This document shows positions 53,005 to 62,043 of a DNA stretch of 64,000 nt, in pieces. A program made the position numbers and the translations under genes. Within the stretch, counting starts at the first letter, position 1, and each line of letters starts with the position of its first letter. The stretch is from Pantoea coffeiphila. Lineage in GTDB: Bacteria; Pseudomonadota; Gammaproteobacteria; Enterobacterales; Enterobacteriaceae. Location of the stretch: positions 186,001 through 250,000 of the forward strand of contig NZ_JAFBFW010000005.1 in assembly GCF_016909495.1 (NCBI RefSeq), given 5' to 3'. The notes beneath the pieces were generated by a model, which was given only the letters and a program-made list of their open reading frames with translations, made no database searches and was not told the origin of the DNA.

Positions 53005-53856
53005 TTACAGCGCCGGTGCCGGCATTTTGTCCGCCGGAATATCCATCACGAAGCCAAACCACTTCTGCTGTAGCGCTTTCATGGTGCCGTCACGGTTCGC
53101 TTCACTGATGCCGTCGCTGAACAGTTTCACCATGCTGGCGCTGTCGGAATCTTTGCGGCCAACCCAGCCAAAGTAGGTGGTCGGGCCTAACATGGGTTTC
53201 AGCGTGGTAAAGATCCCCGGACGGGCTTTGATCAGCGGGCCAAGGTTCGCCAGCGACTGGGCAACGCCGTCCAGGCGCTTGTTCGCCAGATCGGCATAGG
53301 CCTCATCGAACGACACGTACTGTTTGATCTCTTTGATCCCCGGCTTGCCGCTGGCCTTCAGCTTTTCATTGAACTCCTGCAGTACCTGCAGCTGGCCCGA
53401 TCCGGCCTGCGAACCGACGATTTTGCCGCTGAGATCGTCCAGCGTGGCAATCGATCCGTCGTTGTCACGCTTAAGCAGCGCAACGGTGGATTCGGCAATC
53501 GGCACGGTGAAAGCGAAGTGATCCATACGCTGCTTGTTGACGGTAACCGCGGTGATCACGAAGTCGAATTTTTTGGCATCAAGGCCGGGAAGGATGCCCT
53601 GGAAAGGCAGATCCAATTGTTTAACCGCCACGCCCGGCAGGCTTTTCTGCAGGATGTGGTTCATCAGATCCACGTCGTAGCCGACGATCTTGCCATTCTC
53701 GACCGACTCAAACGGCGCATAGCGCGCCTCGGTGGCGATGGTGATGGCCTTGTCGGCTTTAATGCGATCCAGCAGATCGGCGCTGTGTGCCGCCGCAGAA
53801 AAGAGGCCAGAACACAGCATGGCCCAGCAGAGAGAACGTGTTGTTTTGAGTTTCAT
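53005..53856 (-). CDS. Amino-acid-type ABC transporter substrate-binding protein
   Basis: A 283-residue periplasmic binding protein (SBP_bac_3). The signal peptide ends near AHSA (residue 26). ITIATEARYAPFESVENGKIVGYDVDL, described in pieces, and FDFVITAVTVNKQRM are family marks. The ATG at 53856 gives a normal signal peptide, unlike the longer in-frame form. It heads the operon SBP-permease-permease-ATPase-M20-DUF1989-regulator and probably binds the amino-acid derivative that the hydrolase cleaves. Confidence 0.9.
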   Translation of the reverse strand: MKLKTTRSLCWAMLCSGLFSAAAHSADLLDRIKADKAITIATEARYAPFESVENGKIVGYDVDLMNHILQKSLPGVAVKQLDLPFQGILPGLDAKKFDFVITAVTVNKQRMDHFAFTVPIAESTVALLKRDNDGSIATLDDLSGKIVGSQAGSGQLQVLQEFNEKLKASGKPGIKEIKQYVSFDEAYADLANKRLDGVAQSLANLGPLIKARPGIFTTLKPMLGPTTYFGWVGRKDSDSASMVKLFSDGISEANRDGTMKALQQKWFGFVMDIPADKMPAPAL

Positions 53857-54064
53857 GATGACCGCCCCGGTGAAAGTGGTGTGAAGTGTATTCAAGTAAC
53901 TTGAATGTAATGACATAAGCATGAAGCGTGCCAGGCGGGTCGGCGTGATGAAAATGGCGAGAAACAGGGCAATAAGGCGCTATATTTAAACGGAAATTTC
54001 TCAAAGCGGTGCTGGCGGTGATAACGGGCACTTCACCGCGCCAGCAGGAAAGCTGCCGGTACCG

Positions 54065-54117
54065 CTGCACATAAAAAGTGCAGGAGCGGCAGTTTTGTGT
54101 GCAAATGATGTGCAAAA
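54065..54117. promoter_or_regulatory. Cluster of TGCAC/GTGCA elements in the upstream gap
   Basis: The 557-nt gap 53857-54413 contains CTGCAC-ATAAAAA-GTGCAG at 54065-54083 (an inverted repeat) and TGTGCAAA at 54098-54105 and 54109-54116, 11 nt apart, one helical turn. Such phasing suggests a protein-binding array, most likely for the XRE-cupin regulator of the operon transcribed leftward from 53856. The inverted repeat is nested in a longer imperfect stem. A 64-codon frame at 54095-54289 has no support. Confidence 0.4.
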
Positions 54118-54413
54118 TTCATTGCCAATAATTATCCCATTCAGCCGATGCGCGTCTGGCGGGTGGGGTTATCAGCATAACCCTGCGCCGAAACAGCAAG
54201 GTATTGGCGTTCTGACCGGCACGCTGGTTGACTTACATGAATATGCCGGGATGAACGATGGCGAAACGGTGTATGTTTTCTTGGGTTAAAATTCCACAAA
54301 CCGTTACTCATTCTCAGATAATCAATATATGGAAATATTATTAGTGTGACGGGGTGAATTCTTTTATATTAACTTTAATATTGAAATATTCTTGCCCGTC
54401 TGGAGTTATAACC

Positions 54414-54920
54414 ATGCTAGCAACTCATGACATTGTCGATGTCTTTGTTGACCTCCATCCGACATTACAGCGGATTGTCACCTATCGCACCGGTTCACGG
54501 CAGGTTGCTCAGGATCTGACGCAGGATATTTATTTTCGCATTCTTAATCTGGCTAATCAGTTTCCCACTCACGACGATGCGCGAAATTATCTGATCCGCA
54601 TCGCCATGAATGCCTCAACGGACTATGTCCGCACCGAACAGCGCCGCAGTCAGCTGCTTAAAGGCACCTTTGAGCTGTTTGAAAACTACATGCCTACTCC
54701 GGAAGAAAATCTGCATTACAAGCAGAAAATCAAAGAGATAGATGAGGCTCTTTCTTCACTTCCTGAGAAGTCTCGTGAAATCCTCTACATGAGCCGCGTT
54801 GAAGGCATGACCCACGCGCAGATAGCGGAAAAGCTTGGCGTGTCCCGCAGCCTGGTAGAAAAATATGCGGTAAAAGCGGTGCTGCACTGCCGGGAAGTTT
54901 TGCTGAAGAACCAGTCATAA
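54414..54920 (+). CDS. ECF RNA polymerase sigma factor, FecI-like
   Basis: A 168-residue sigma-70 group 4 factor. Region 2 covers about residues 8-75 (QVAQDLTQDIYFRI, NYLIRIAMNASTDYVR) and region 4 about 105-160 (LSSLPEKSREILYMSRVEGMTHAQIAEKLGVS, in parts). The ATG at 54414 follows TGGAGT. FecI-type factors switch on siderophore receptor genes. Neither a FecR-like anti-sigma nor a receptor with a visible signalling domain is adjacent. It is convergent with tonB. Confidence 0.88.
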   Translation: MLATHDIVDVFVDLHPTLQRIVTYRTGSRQVAQDLTQDIYFRILNLANQFPTHDDARNYLIRIAMNASTDYVRTEQRRSQLLKGTFELFENYMPTPEENLHYKQKIKEIDEALSSLPEKSREILYMSRVEGMTHAQIAEKLGVSRSLVEKYAVKAVLHCREVLLKNQS

Positions 54921-55086
54921 TTTAAAATAGATTATCATTCCCTTCTTTATTTATTCTCTGCCGACTTTATTCCTCCCGGTAAAAATGAAATCTTTTCACT
55001 TTTTTAATTCATTTAATTTTATACGGACGTAAATAATCGCCACCGCCGCATAACGACGATGACGATAGTTTTATGTTATGCCTCAG

Positions 55087-55944
55087 CTAAACATTACGAA
55101 TAGCAAATGAAACCGGCACGACTAATTCCATTCTGTCCGATTGAGTAAACGCGCTGGCTGGCGGTTTGGGCAGCGGTGATGCGCGCTCAAGCAGCTGCAG
55201 CGATTCACGATCCAGCGTGGCATAACCTTTACTTTTCTCAATGGCGGTTTCCAGCACGTTGCCGTCACGGTCGATGGTGAAGCGTACCATCACCGTATCC
55301 TGCTGTTTCATTCGCAGCGCATAGCCGGGATAGCGTTTTTCACGCTGGAGCTGGGCGAGGATCAGCGACTGCCAGCTCTGCTTCGCCGAGGCGGCCTGAT
55401 TACTGGCGGCTCCGACCTGCGGTGCCTGATTCTGCCGCGAAAGTTGTTCGCTGCTGTTGCTGCGCATTGAATCCGGGGTGGTGACCGGGGCTGGTTTTTT
55501 CACCTCCACCTTTTTCGGTAGCGGTTTCACCTCGCGCGGCTTAACGGTTCGCTGCGGCCTGGACGGCTTTGGCTCCGCTTTCGGCTGCGGTTTGCTGTCG
55601 TGGACTACCGCTTTAACCTCGGCATTTTTCACCTCTTTCTCCGCTGCGTCCAGTTTGGCAGGAGGAGGTGGCGGTGCCGATTCGTCGGGCTGGCTGGCCT
55701 GCTGCGCCACGCTTTCCTGGCTGGAGATCTGCGACGTGGTTGGCATCACCGCCATGGTTATCACCATCGGGGCCGCCGCCGGGCTGGGCATCACCATCGG
55801 CGCCGCCGCCGGTTTCCACAGCAGGTACATCAGCACCAGCAGATGGGCGGTGACCGCCAGCAGAGGACCGGTTGACCACAGCAGCTTCTCGCCGCGCGGT
55901 TTCGCGGGCGGCGGCAGGGCGTTATCAAGAATAAAGCTGGTCAT
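55087..55944 (-). CDS. TonB-like energy transducer
   Basis: A 285-residue TonB-family protein. One N-terminal membrane anchor (about residues 25-45), a long Pro/Lys/Glu-rich periplasmic spacer (PQPKAEPKPSRPQRTVKP) and a C-terminal TonB domain (from about 195: REKRYPGYALRMKQQDTVMVRF, then SKGYATLDRESLQLLERASPLPKPP). It couples the proton motive force to an outer-membrane receptor. Its start overlaps the exbD stop (ATGA), and exbB lies upstream, so the three form one operon, distinct from the usual unlinked tonB of enterobacteria. Confidence 0.9.
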   Translation of the reverse strand: MTSFILDNALPPPAKPRGEKLLWSTGPLLAVTAHLLVLMYLLWKPAAAPMVMPSPAAAPMVITMAVMPTTSQISSQESVAQQASQPDESAPPPPPAKLDAAEKEVKNAEVKAVVHDSKPQPKAEPKPSRPQRTVKPREVKPLPKKVEVKKPAPVTTPDSMRSNSSEQLSRQNQAPQVGAASNQAASAKQSWQSLILAQLQREKRYPGYALRMKQQDTVMVRFTIDRDGNVLETAIEKSKGYATLDRESLQLLERASPLPKPPASAFTQSDRMELVVPVSFAIRNV

Positions 55945-56378
55945 GGCTTGGTCCCCGCTGCCTCACCGGGCAGGCCAATCAGCGCCACTTTGGTATAGCC
56001 GCCGTCGCGCAGCAGATCCATAAAGGTCATCAGCCGGGCGTAGTCGATATCTTTGTCTGCCCGCAGGAAAATCCGTGCGTCCTTGTCGCCGTGGGTGCCG
56101 CTATCCAGCTCGGCGATAAAACGCGCCCGGCTGACCGACTTATCGCCGATATACAGCCGGTTATCGCTCTTCAGGCTGACGGTAATCGGTTCCGGCGCGG
56201 GCGTTGGCTGGCTGGAGGTGGTAGACGGCAGGTCCAGCGGAATATTGGCGGTGGAGAGCGGTGCCGCCACCATAAAGATGATCAACAACACCAGCATCAC
56301 GTCGATAAACGGCGTTACGTTGATCTCGGCCAGCGCGTTCAAATCGTCGCCGTCAGCGGGTTGAGAGGAAAAGGCCAT
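55941..56378 (-). CDS. ExbD-like biopolymer transport protein
   Basis: A 145-residue ExbD/TolR-family protein. The single membrane helix with the proton-carrying aspartate is in NVTPFIDVMLVLLIIFMVAAP (aspartate about residue 25), and a small periplasmic domain follows. The ATG at 56378 is three bases from the exbB stop. It assembles with ExbB and TonB as the energy module. Confidence 0.9.
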   Translation of the reverse strand: MAFSSQPADGDDLNALAEINVTPFIDVMLVLLIIFMVAAPLSTANIPLDLPSTTSSQPTPAPEPITVSLKSDNRLYIGDKSVSRARFIAELDSGTHGDKDARIFLRADKDIDYARLMTFMDLLRDGGYTKVALIGLPGEAAGTKP

Positions 56379-56380
56379 CG

Positions 56381-57487
56381 CTATGCTGCGCTCGTCAAAA
56401 GAGGGTGGGCGTTCTGTTCCAGCGCATCCAGATCGTGGCTGAGCAGGCACAGGGTCAGGGTCATCGATTCGGCCAGCAGCAGGCGATAGCCGGTAATCAG
56501 TCGGCCGATCACGTTGTAGAGGATCACCGCCGGAATGGCGACGACCAGCCCCAGCGCAGTGGCGAACAGCGCCTCGGCTATGCCCGGTGCCACCACGCTG
56601 AGGTTGGTGGTCTGCGACTGCGCGATGGAGATAAAGCTGTGCATGATGCCCCACACCGTGCCGAACAGACCGATAAACGGCGCAACGGCGCTGGTGGTGG
56701 CAAGGATGCTGGCTCCCCGGGTAGCCCGGCGCGCTTCAGCCGCTTCAACGCGCTGGATGCGGGCGACAACCCGGTCGCGCAGCGCCTGTAGCGCCTGAGC
56801 TGAGAGGCGGCTATCGGCACGATCCAGTTCAGTCAGTGCCACCTGACGCATCTGTTCGCAGCTTTGCGCCGAGAGTTCGCCGCACTGGTGCAGCGAGCGT
56901 TTACCGGCCAGCAGCGCGAGGTTTTTTCTCAGGCGGCGACCGCGTACCAGCAGCTCCAGGGTTTTGCCGGACCAGATGCTCCAGCTGAGTACGGAAGCAA
57001 AAATCAGGATCAGGATCACCGCTTTCACTATCTGGTCGGCGTGGTGATAGAGGGCGAGCGGTGAAAAGTCGGTCAGCACCGGCGGCTTAGCGGCTGCGGT
57101 AACGACAGTTTGTGGCGTGCCTGAGGTGGGTGCAGCCCCGGGGGACTGTGCCACATCGCTGGATGTAGAAGGATTCTGCGACTGAGCTGAAATCTGAGAC
57201 GGTACGCGCTCCGTATTCCCCGGCCGGTTCTGGCTTTGTGCCTGCACCTCAGTTCGATCGGCCGCCTGCACAACAGCCTGTGGTTGAGCCTGGCCGGTAG
57301 CAGGAACCGCCGTTTGTACCGTAACCCGATCGCTGGCGGAAACCGTATCGACCGGCGTGGCCGGTGTTTCGGCCTGCACGGTCGTCGAGGCTGCGAAAGC
57401 TAACAGCAGCGCCAGGCCGACGCCGACGCGGATTTTTGCCGCACCCGACGCGTCGTCAGATTTTTCAGAATTGGTATGCACGCTCAC
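56381..57487 (-). CDS. ExbB-like biopolymer transport protein with long periplasmic N-terminus
   Basis: A 368-residue MotA/TolQ/ExbB protein. The core has membrane helices at about 150-175 (VKAVILILIFASVLSWSIW), 265-290 (TSAVAPFIGLFGTVWGIM) and 310-335 (EALFATALGLVVAIPAVIL). Ahead of it lie a signal peptide (ending near VQAE, residue 40) and about 100 residues rich in Gln, Pro, Ser and Thr, making it longer than E. coli ExbB (244). Similar extended ExbB proteins exist in other proteobacteria. It is first in exbB-exbD-tonB. Confidence 0.88.
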   Translation of the reverse strand: MSVHTNSEKSDDASGAAKIRVGVGLALLLAFAASTTVQAETPATPVDTVSASDRVTVQTAVPATGQAQPQAVVQAADRTEVQAQSQNRPGNTERVPSQISAQSQNPSTSSDVAQSPGAAPTSGTPQTVVTAAAKPPVLTDFSPLALYHHADQIVKAVILILIFASVLSWSIWSGKTLELLVRGRRLRKNLALLAGKRSLHQCGELSAQSCEQMRQVALTELDRADSRLSAQALQALRDRVVARIQRVEAAEARRATRGASILATTSAVAPFIGLFGTVWGIMHSFISIAQSQTTNLSVVAPGIAEALFATALGLVVAIPAVILYNVIGRLITGYRLLLAESMTLTLCLLSHDLDALEQNAHPLLTSAA

Positions 57488-57872
57488 TCACTCCTCACCA
57501 CACTGGCAGAAATCATTCGGGAAGCCGCAGGTCAGCAGAGAGCACAGCGGCGATATGATGAAAACGACCCTGCCCGCCGTTTTCATCACTCGCCGCGGAA
57601 AAATAACGCGATATTTTTAATGTCGCATGATTTGTGGTGTTTTTTTCTACATGAATCGTAATGGTTAGATAATTGTGCTGATTAGATCCGTCTTCAGCGT
57701 CAACGTCTTTATATCCTGTTGATTAACCGGCGGCAGAAAATATTTTTCACCGTTGCTGCGAATAATCCCTCGTTCAGTCGTTTCTCTCTCGCCCGGCCCC
57801 TGAGCCGGTCTTTCCTGAATGCCGCCCGGCGGCGTTCTGATATGTCATGGCACAGCCGAGAGAGGATTGATT

Positions 57873-60575
57873 TTGACTACGCAGTTCACGCCACAACCCG
57901 CATCGGATAAGCGCGAGCCTCTGGCCGATATCGCTTTTCCCACCGGCACCTTCACGCTGGATAACGGACTGACGGTTATCGTGGCTGAAAACCGCGACGT
58001 GCCGCTGGTGTCGTATCAGCTGATCTACCAGGTCGGTTCTAAAGATGAACCCGCAGGGATGACCGGGTTCGCCCATTTGTTCGAGCATCTGATGTTCGAA
58101 GGCAGCGAGCATGCGCCCGGCTCGTTTCTGGAACATATGACCCGCGCCGGGGCCACCAACCTCAACGCCTATACCAGCACCGATCGCACCACCTATCACG
58201 CCACGCTGCCGACCGGGTCGCTCGACTATGCGCTGTTTATGGAGTCGGACCGCATGGGGCATTTCTGCGACAGCATCAGCCAGTCGTCGCTGGATCAGCA
58301 GCGGCGGGTGGTGCTCAATGAGAAACTGGAAACCGAAAGTGGCCCGTACGGCAAGCTCTACGAGTTTAAATCGCGGGGCTGCTTCCCCGCTGAACACCCG
58401 TATGCGCATACCGTTATCGGTGAAAAGGCGGATCTGGTCTCCGCCACGCTGGGCGACGTGCAGCGCTGGTTCCGCAAATACTACACGCCGTCCAATGCGG
58501 TACTGGCGCTGTGTGGGGATATTGATCTCGCTACCGCGCGGGAGAAGGTCAGCCACTGGTTTGGCGATATCCCACCCGGCCAGCCGCTGACCCGGCCCGA
58601 CAGCTGGATCGCGGATATCACCCCGCAGCGCCGCGATCGCTATCAGGCGAACGTCGCCAGTGGCACGCTGCTGCTGGTGTGGAATATTCCCCCGGCGGGC
58701 AGCCCGGATGCCACGCTGCTGTCACTGGCGGCGGATTATCTGGCCTCCGGCCTGTCGTCGGTGCTGGTAAAAAACCTGGTGTACGCCAGGAAAATCGCCA
58801 GCAGCGTGCAGGCCGAAGTCGCCGACGGTGCGCTGTGCAGCCAGTTTATTCTCAGCGCCACCGTCGCCGAGGGGCAGTCGCTGGCCGCGCTGGAGCAGAG
58901 CCTGTTGGATGAGCTGCACGCTTTCCTTGCGCAGCCCTGCGATGGCCCGCGCCTGCGCGAGGTGAAAAACGATGCGCTTAACCTGTTCCGCGACAGCTAT
59001 AAAACGTCGGCGCAGATTGCCGCGCTGCTCTCTGTCAGCCGGGTCACCCTGGGCCACGCCGATGCTTTTCGCCAGCAGCTCAGCCAGCTGGATGAAGCAT
59101 CGCCTGACGATCTGCATCAGGCCGCGCAGCGCTGGCTGAGCCGCCCGCACTACACGCTGGAAATTGACCCCTTCAGGGCCAGAACCGATGAGTCGGCCAC
59201 CGCCGCGCCGCGCACGACACCGCCAGTAATTCAGCCTCCGGTGCCGCTGGTGCTGCCGCAGGCGCAGCATGCCCGGCTGGATAACGGCATCCGGCTGGTG
59301 CTGCTGGAGCGCCACGGCCAGAACGATATTTACCTCGACCTGCTGCTGCCTGCGGTTGCGCTGCCGCATCCCGGCCAGCATCAGTTGCTGAGCGAACTGC
59401 TTAACCAGGCCGGAGCCGGTGAACGCGATGCCTTTGCCTTCAGTCAGGCCTGTCGCGATCTGGGCTGCCGCATGGGGCTGCGCAGGCGGCTGCGTCATCT
59501 TTCCCTGCTGCTCGCCTGCCGCAGTCCGCAGCTGCCCGCTTCGCTGGCGCTGCTCAGCGATCGCCTGGCAAACAGCGTGCTGCTGGAGGCCGATTTTGAG
59601 CGCCAGCGCGCTATCCAGCTTGATGCGCTGACCGAACAGCAGCAGGTGGCCAGCGCGCTGGTCGAGCGCGTTCTGCCGGGCCTGATCTATCCCGCAGGCC
59701 ATCCCTGCCGGGTGCCGGGCGGGCCGGAAGGGACGTTTGCCGGGCTGGCGCAGACCACCTTCGACGCGCTGACGGCGGCGGTGCCGCAGCTGCTGAATAT
59801 TCAGGATGCCACGCTGATTGTCACCGGCGACACCACGCTGGCACAGCTGCTGCCGCTGCTGAATGCGTCCTTGGGGCGGCTGGCCGGGCTACCGCGGGAT
59901 GCTGTTGTTGTGCCGCAGGCCGAACAGCCGCCGCGGCCGCGCATCTGGCTGCTGGATATTCCCGGCGCGGAGCAAACCGCCATTGCGGCGGCTTCGCTGC
60001 TGCCGGGCGTCAGCGGCACCGATGAAGCCGGATTCGAGCTGCTGAACGCGGTCTTCGCCAGCGGCTTTACCTCCCGCATTAACCTCAACCTGCGGGAAGA
60101 CAAAAACTGGACCTACGGCGCGAAAGGGCGGCTGATTAACGATTTTCAGCAGCGGGCGCACTACGTACTGACTGAAGTGCAGGCCGACCGCACCGGCGAT
60201 GCGATCCGCGAGATCCTGGCGGAATACCGGGCGCTAATCGCTGACCGTCCGGTGACGTCGGACGAGCTGGAAGAAGTGCGCCGCACCAGCCTGCTCGGCT
60301 TCAGCAGCAGTGCCGAAAGCCTGCCCGGACTCAACAACATGATCTCCTGGCTGGCACGCAGTGAGCAGCCCGATGATTTCTGGCAAAGCCACCAGCAGCG
60401 CATCGCTGACATCACCCTGGAACAGATTAACGACCTGGCGCAGCAGCTGTTTTCCCCCGAGCGGCTGACGTGGGTGGTCGCCGGGGATATCAGCCTGTTC
60501 CGGGACGAACTGGCCGCGCTGTTCCCGGCTGGATTGCAGTTTATCAACGACGGCGGCGATGCCCTGTATGACTGA
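57873..60575 (+). CDS. M16-family zinc metallopeptidase with two M16 repeats
   Basis: A 900-residue inverzincin peptidase. The N-terminal half has the zinc motif HLFEH (in FAHLFEHLMFEG, about residue 67) and the downstream glutamate in NEKLETE. The C-terminal half (from about 480) is the inactive partner repeat. The TTG at 57873 is chosen because AGAGG stands seven bases upstream, and a stop codon blocks a longer frame beyond 57819. No signal peptide is visible, unlike periplasmic PqqL or FusC, so a cytoplasmic location is likely. It is divergent from exbB and followed 50 nt later by the thioredoxin-fold gene. Confidence 0.86.
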   Translation: MTTQFTPQPASDKREPLADIAFPTGTFTLDNGLTVIVAENRDVPLVSYQLIYQVGSKDEPAGMTGFAHLFEHLMFEGSEHAPGSFLEHMTRAGATNLNAYTSTDRTTYHATLPTGSLDYALFMESDRMGHFCDSISQSSLDQQRRVVLNEKLETESGPYGKLYEFKSRGCFPAEHPYAHTVIGEKADLVSATLGDVQRWFRKYYTPSNAVLALCGDIDLATAREKVSHWFGDIPPGQPLTRPDSWIADITPQRRDRYQANVASGTLLLVWNIPPAGSPDATLLSLAADYLASGLSSVLVKNLVYARKIASSVQAEVADGALCSQFILSATVAEGQSLAALEQSLLDELHAFLAQPCDGPRLREVKNDALNLFRDSYKTSAQIAALLSVSRVTLGHADAFRQQLSQLDEASPDDLHQAAQRWLSRPHYTLEIDPFRARTDESATAAPRTTPPVIQPPVPLVLPQAQHARLDNGIRLVLLERHGQNDIYLDLLLPAVALPHPGQHQLLSELLNQAGAGERDAFAFSQACRDLGCRMGLRRRLRHLSLLLACRSPQLPASLALLSDRLANSVLLEADFERQRAIQLDALTEQQQVASALVERVLPGLIYPAGHPCRVPGGPEGTFAGLAQTTFDALTAAVPQLLNIQDATLIVTGDTTLAQLLPLLNASLGRLAGLPRDAVVVPQAEQPPRPRIWLLDIPGAEQTAIAAASLLPGVSGTDEAGFELLNAVFASGFTSRINLNLREDKNWTYGAKGRLINDFQQRAHYVLTEVQADRTGDAIREILAEYRALIADRPVTSDELEEVRRTSLLGFSSSAESLPGLNNMISWLARSEQPDDFWQSHQQRIADITLEQINDLAQQLFSPERLTWVVAGDISLFRDELAALFPAGLQFINDGGDALYD

Positions 60576-60625
60576 ACAAAGCCGCTTCATTACACCTAAT
60601 CTTGTTCCAACATCATGGAGTTACT

Positions 60626-61879
60626 ATGTCTGACCTTATTACTAACCTGACGGACAGTACGCTGGACGACGCCCTGAACCATGCTTCCCAGCCGGTGCTG
60701 CTGGATCTGTGGGCACCCTGGTGCGGCCCCTGCCTGGCTATCGCCCCGCTGCTGGAGAAAGTGGCGGCGGCAACCGAAGGGCAGCTGACGGTGGCCAAGC
60801 TGGATGTGGAACAGTATGAACATCTGCTGCCGCGCTTCCGCGTACGCGGCATTCCGACGCTGCTGCTGTTCCGCAACGGCAGCGAAGTGGCGCGCAAAGT
60901 GGGCGTCGATTCCCTGTCCGATCTCAACGGCTGGCTGCGATCGCAGGGGATCGCCATTGAATCCGAGGGGGAAGTGGTGGTGCCGGAGGTGCAGCCGTGG
61001 TCGTCGTTCTACGGCGATGATGCGCTGCGGGCGTTCCTGACAAACCGCCTGAAAGTGACCGCGCTGGCGGCTGAGATCTCGCACTATGCCTTCCCGCGCC
61101 CGCAGGATCTGTTGACCGCGCCTTACGTGCTGGCCGGGCAGGAATCACTGGACGTTTTCGAGCGCGTTACCGGTCTGCCGCCCGCGCTGGCGCTGTGGCT
61201 AGAGGTGCTCGACTTCGTCACCCCGCAGCAGATCGACGAGCTGATCGCCGTACTGGCGAGCGGTAAAGCCTACGGCGATGCCCCGCTGCACCTGCTGGCG
61301 CAGTGGCTGGAAGATGCTGATGTTCGCTGGGCAAGCGTGCTGTCCGCGCCGCTCAACGCGCTGCGTTTGCGCTGGCTGGCTTTGACCCACAGCTATCTTA
61401 ACGGCCAGCAGACGCCGCGCCAGGCGTGGCTGGCGATTCAGCAGGAGGCCAGCGCGCATCACGATAGCTGCCAGAGCGGGCAGGATCTGGAGCAGCATCT
61501 TTGTTCGCTGCTGTTTATCCTCTCTCCGCCGTCGGCGCTCAACGATACGCAGGCATCGAGTACCATTCAGCATCACTGGTATCAGATCCAGTTCCACCTG
61601 GGGCAGATTAGCGCGGGATGGAGCAGCGAGGAGCTGGCGCTGGCCGATCGGCGCTGGGCATGGATCGAGCCGCAGCTGGCGGCAATCCCGGAAGAGGAAT
61701 CAGAAGGGGCATTAGAGTCACTGCACCTGAAGTGGCGGCAGCAGTCACCCGAGTTTGCCGACTACGTGCAGAAGGAAGCGCTGTATCACGAGGATTTTGC
61801 CGCGGGAGAACCGCAGCGTACCCAGCTGTTCAGAGAACGGTTCCTGCTGTTGCTGAAGCAGGCGCCGGACGCCGCATAA
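60626..61879 (+). CDS. Thioredoxin-fold protein with helical C-terminal domain
   Basis: A 417-residue protein. Residues 1-105 are a thioredoxin domain with an intact active site WAPWCGPC and cis-proline loop RGIPTLLLF. The remaining 300 residues are predicted helical with Leu/Ala/Trp/Gln-rich segments and no motif I recognise. It recalls the thioredoxin-TPR chaperone CnoX/YbbN but is longer and keeps both cysteines. ATGGAG precedes the ATG at 60626. It shares an operon with the M16 peptidase, which it might reduce or chaperone. Confidence 0.78.
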   Translation: MSDLITNLTDSTLDDALNHASQPVLLDLWAPWCGPCLAIAPLLEKVAAATEGQLTVAKLDVEQYEHLLPRFRVRGIPTLLLFRNGSEVARKVGVDSLSDLNGWLRSQGIAIESEGEVVVPEVQPWSSFYGDDALRAFLTNRLKVTALAAEISHYAFPRPQDLLTAPYVLAGQESLDVFERVTGLPPALALWLEVLDFVTPQQIDELIAVLASGKAYGDAPLHLLAQWLEDADVRWASVLSAPLNALRLRWLALTHSYLNGQQTPRQAWLAIQQEASAHHDSCQSGQDLEQHLCSLLFILSPPSALNDTQASSTIQHHWYQIQFHLGQISAGWSSEELALADRRWAWIEPQLAAIPEEESEGALESLHLKWRQQSPEFADYVQKEALYHEDFAAGEPQRTQLFRERFLLLLKQAPDAA

Positions 61880-61896
61880 TCCCCTGAAGTAAAAAG

Positions 61897-61961
61897 CCTG
61901 CCCGCGGGCCTGATGCCATGGTTTTAAGTGACCGGCATCAGTCCCGGGGCAGGTTTTTTTT
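61897..61961 (+). terminator. Rho-independent terminator after the thioredoxin-fold gene
   Basis: A long stem (CCTGCCC..GGGCCTGATGCC against GGCATCAG..CCCGGGGCAGG) is followed by eight T residues at 61954-61961, 18 nt after the stop codon. It should end the M16/thioredoxin transcript. Confidence 0.88.
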
Positions 61962-61980
61962 CGTGCTGAATTCGGCGCAT

Positions 61981-62006
61981 AAAAAACCCCGAACGATCAT
62001 TCGGGG
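61981..62006 (-). terminator. Rho-independent terminator of the TonB-dependent receptor gene
   Basis: On the minus strand, CCCCGAA-TGATCG-TTCGGGG is followed by six T residues. It lies 37 nt beyond the receptor stop codon. With the plus-strand terminator beside it, it insulates the two convergent units. Confidence 0.85.
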
Positions 62007-62043
62007 TGCAGCAACAGGCGATAATGGCCAACGGACCAGCCGG

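Noticed and set aside
54095-54289. 64-codon frame in the gap before the ECF sigma gene
   Set aside because: No ribosome-binding site and no family match; it overlaps the GTGCA element cluster. It might be a remnant, but this cannot be supported.
57819-57872. Longer N-terminus for the M16 peptidase from the ATG at 57819
   Set aside because: It adds 18 residues with no signal peptide and no ribosome-binding site, whereas the TTG at 57873 has AGAGG at good spacing.
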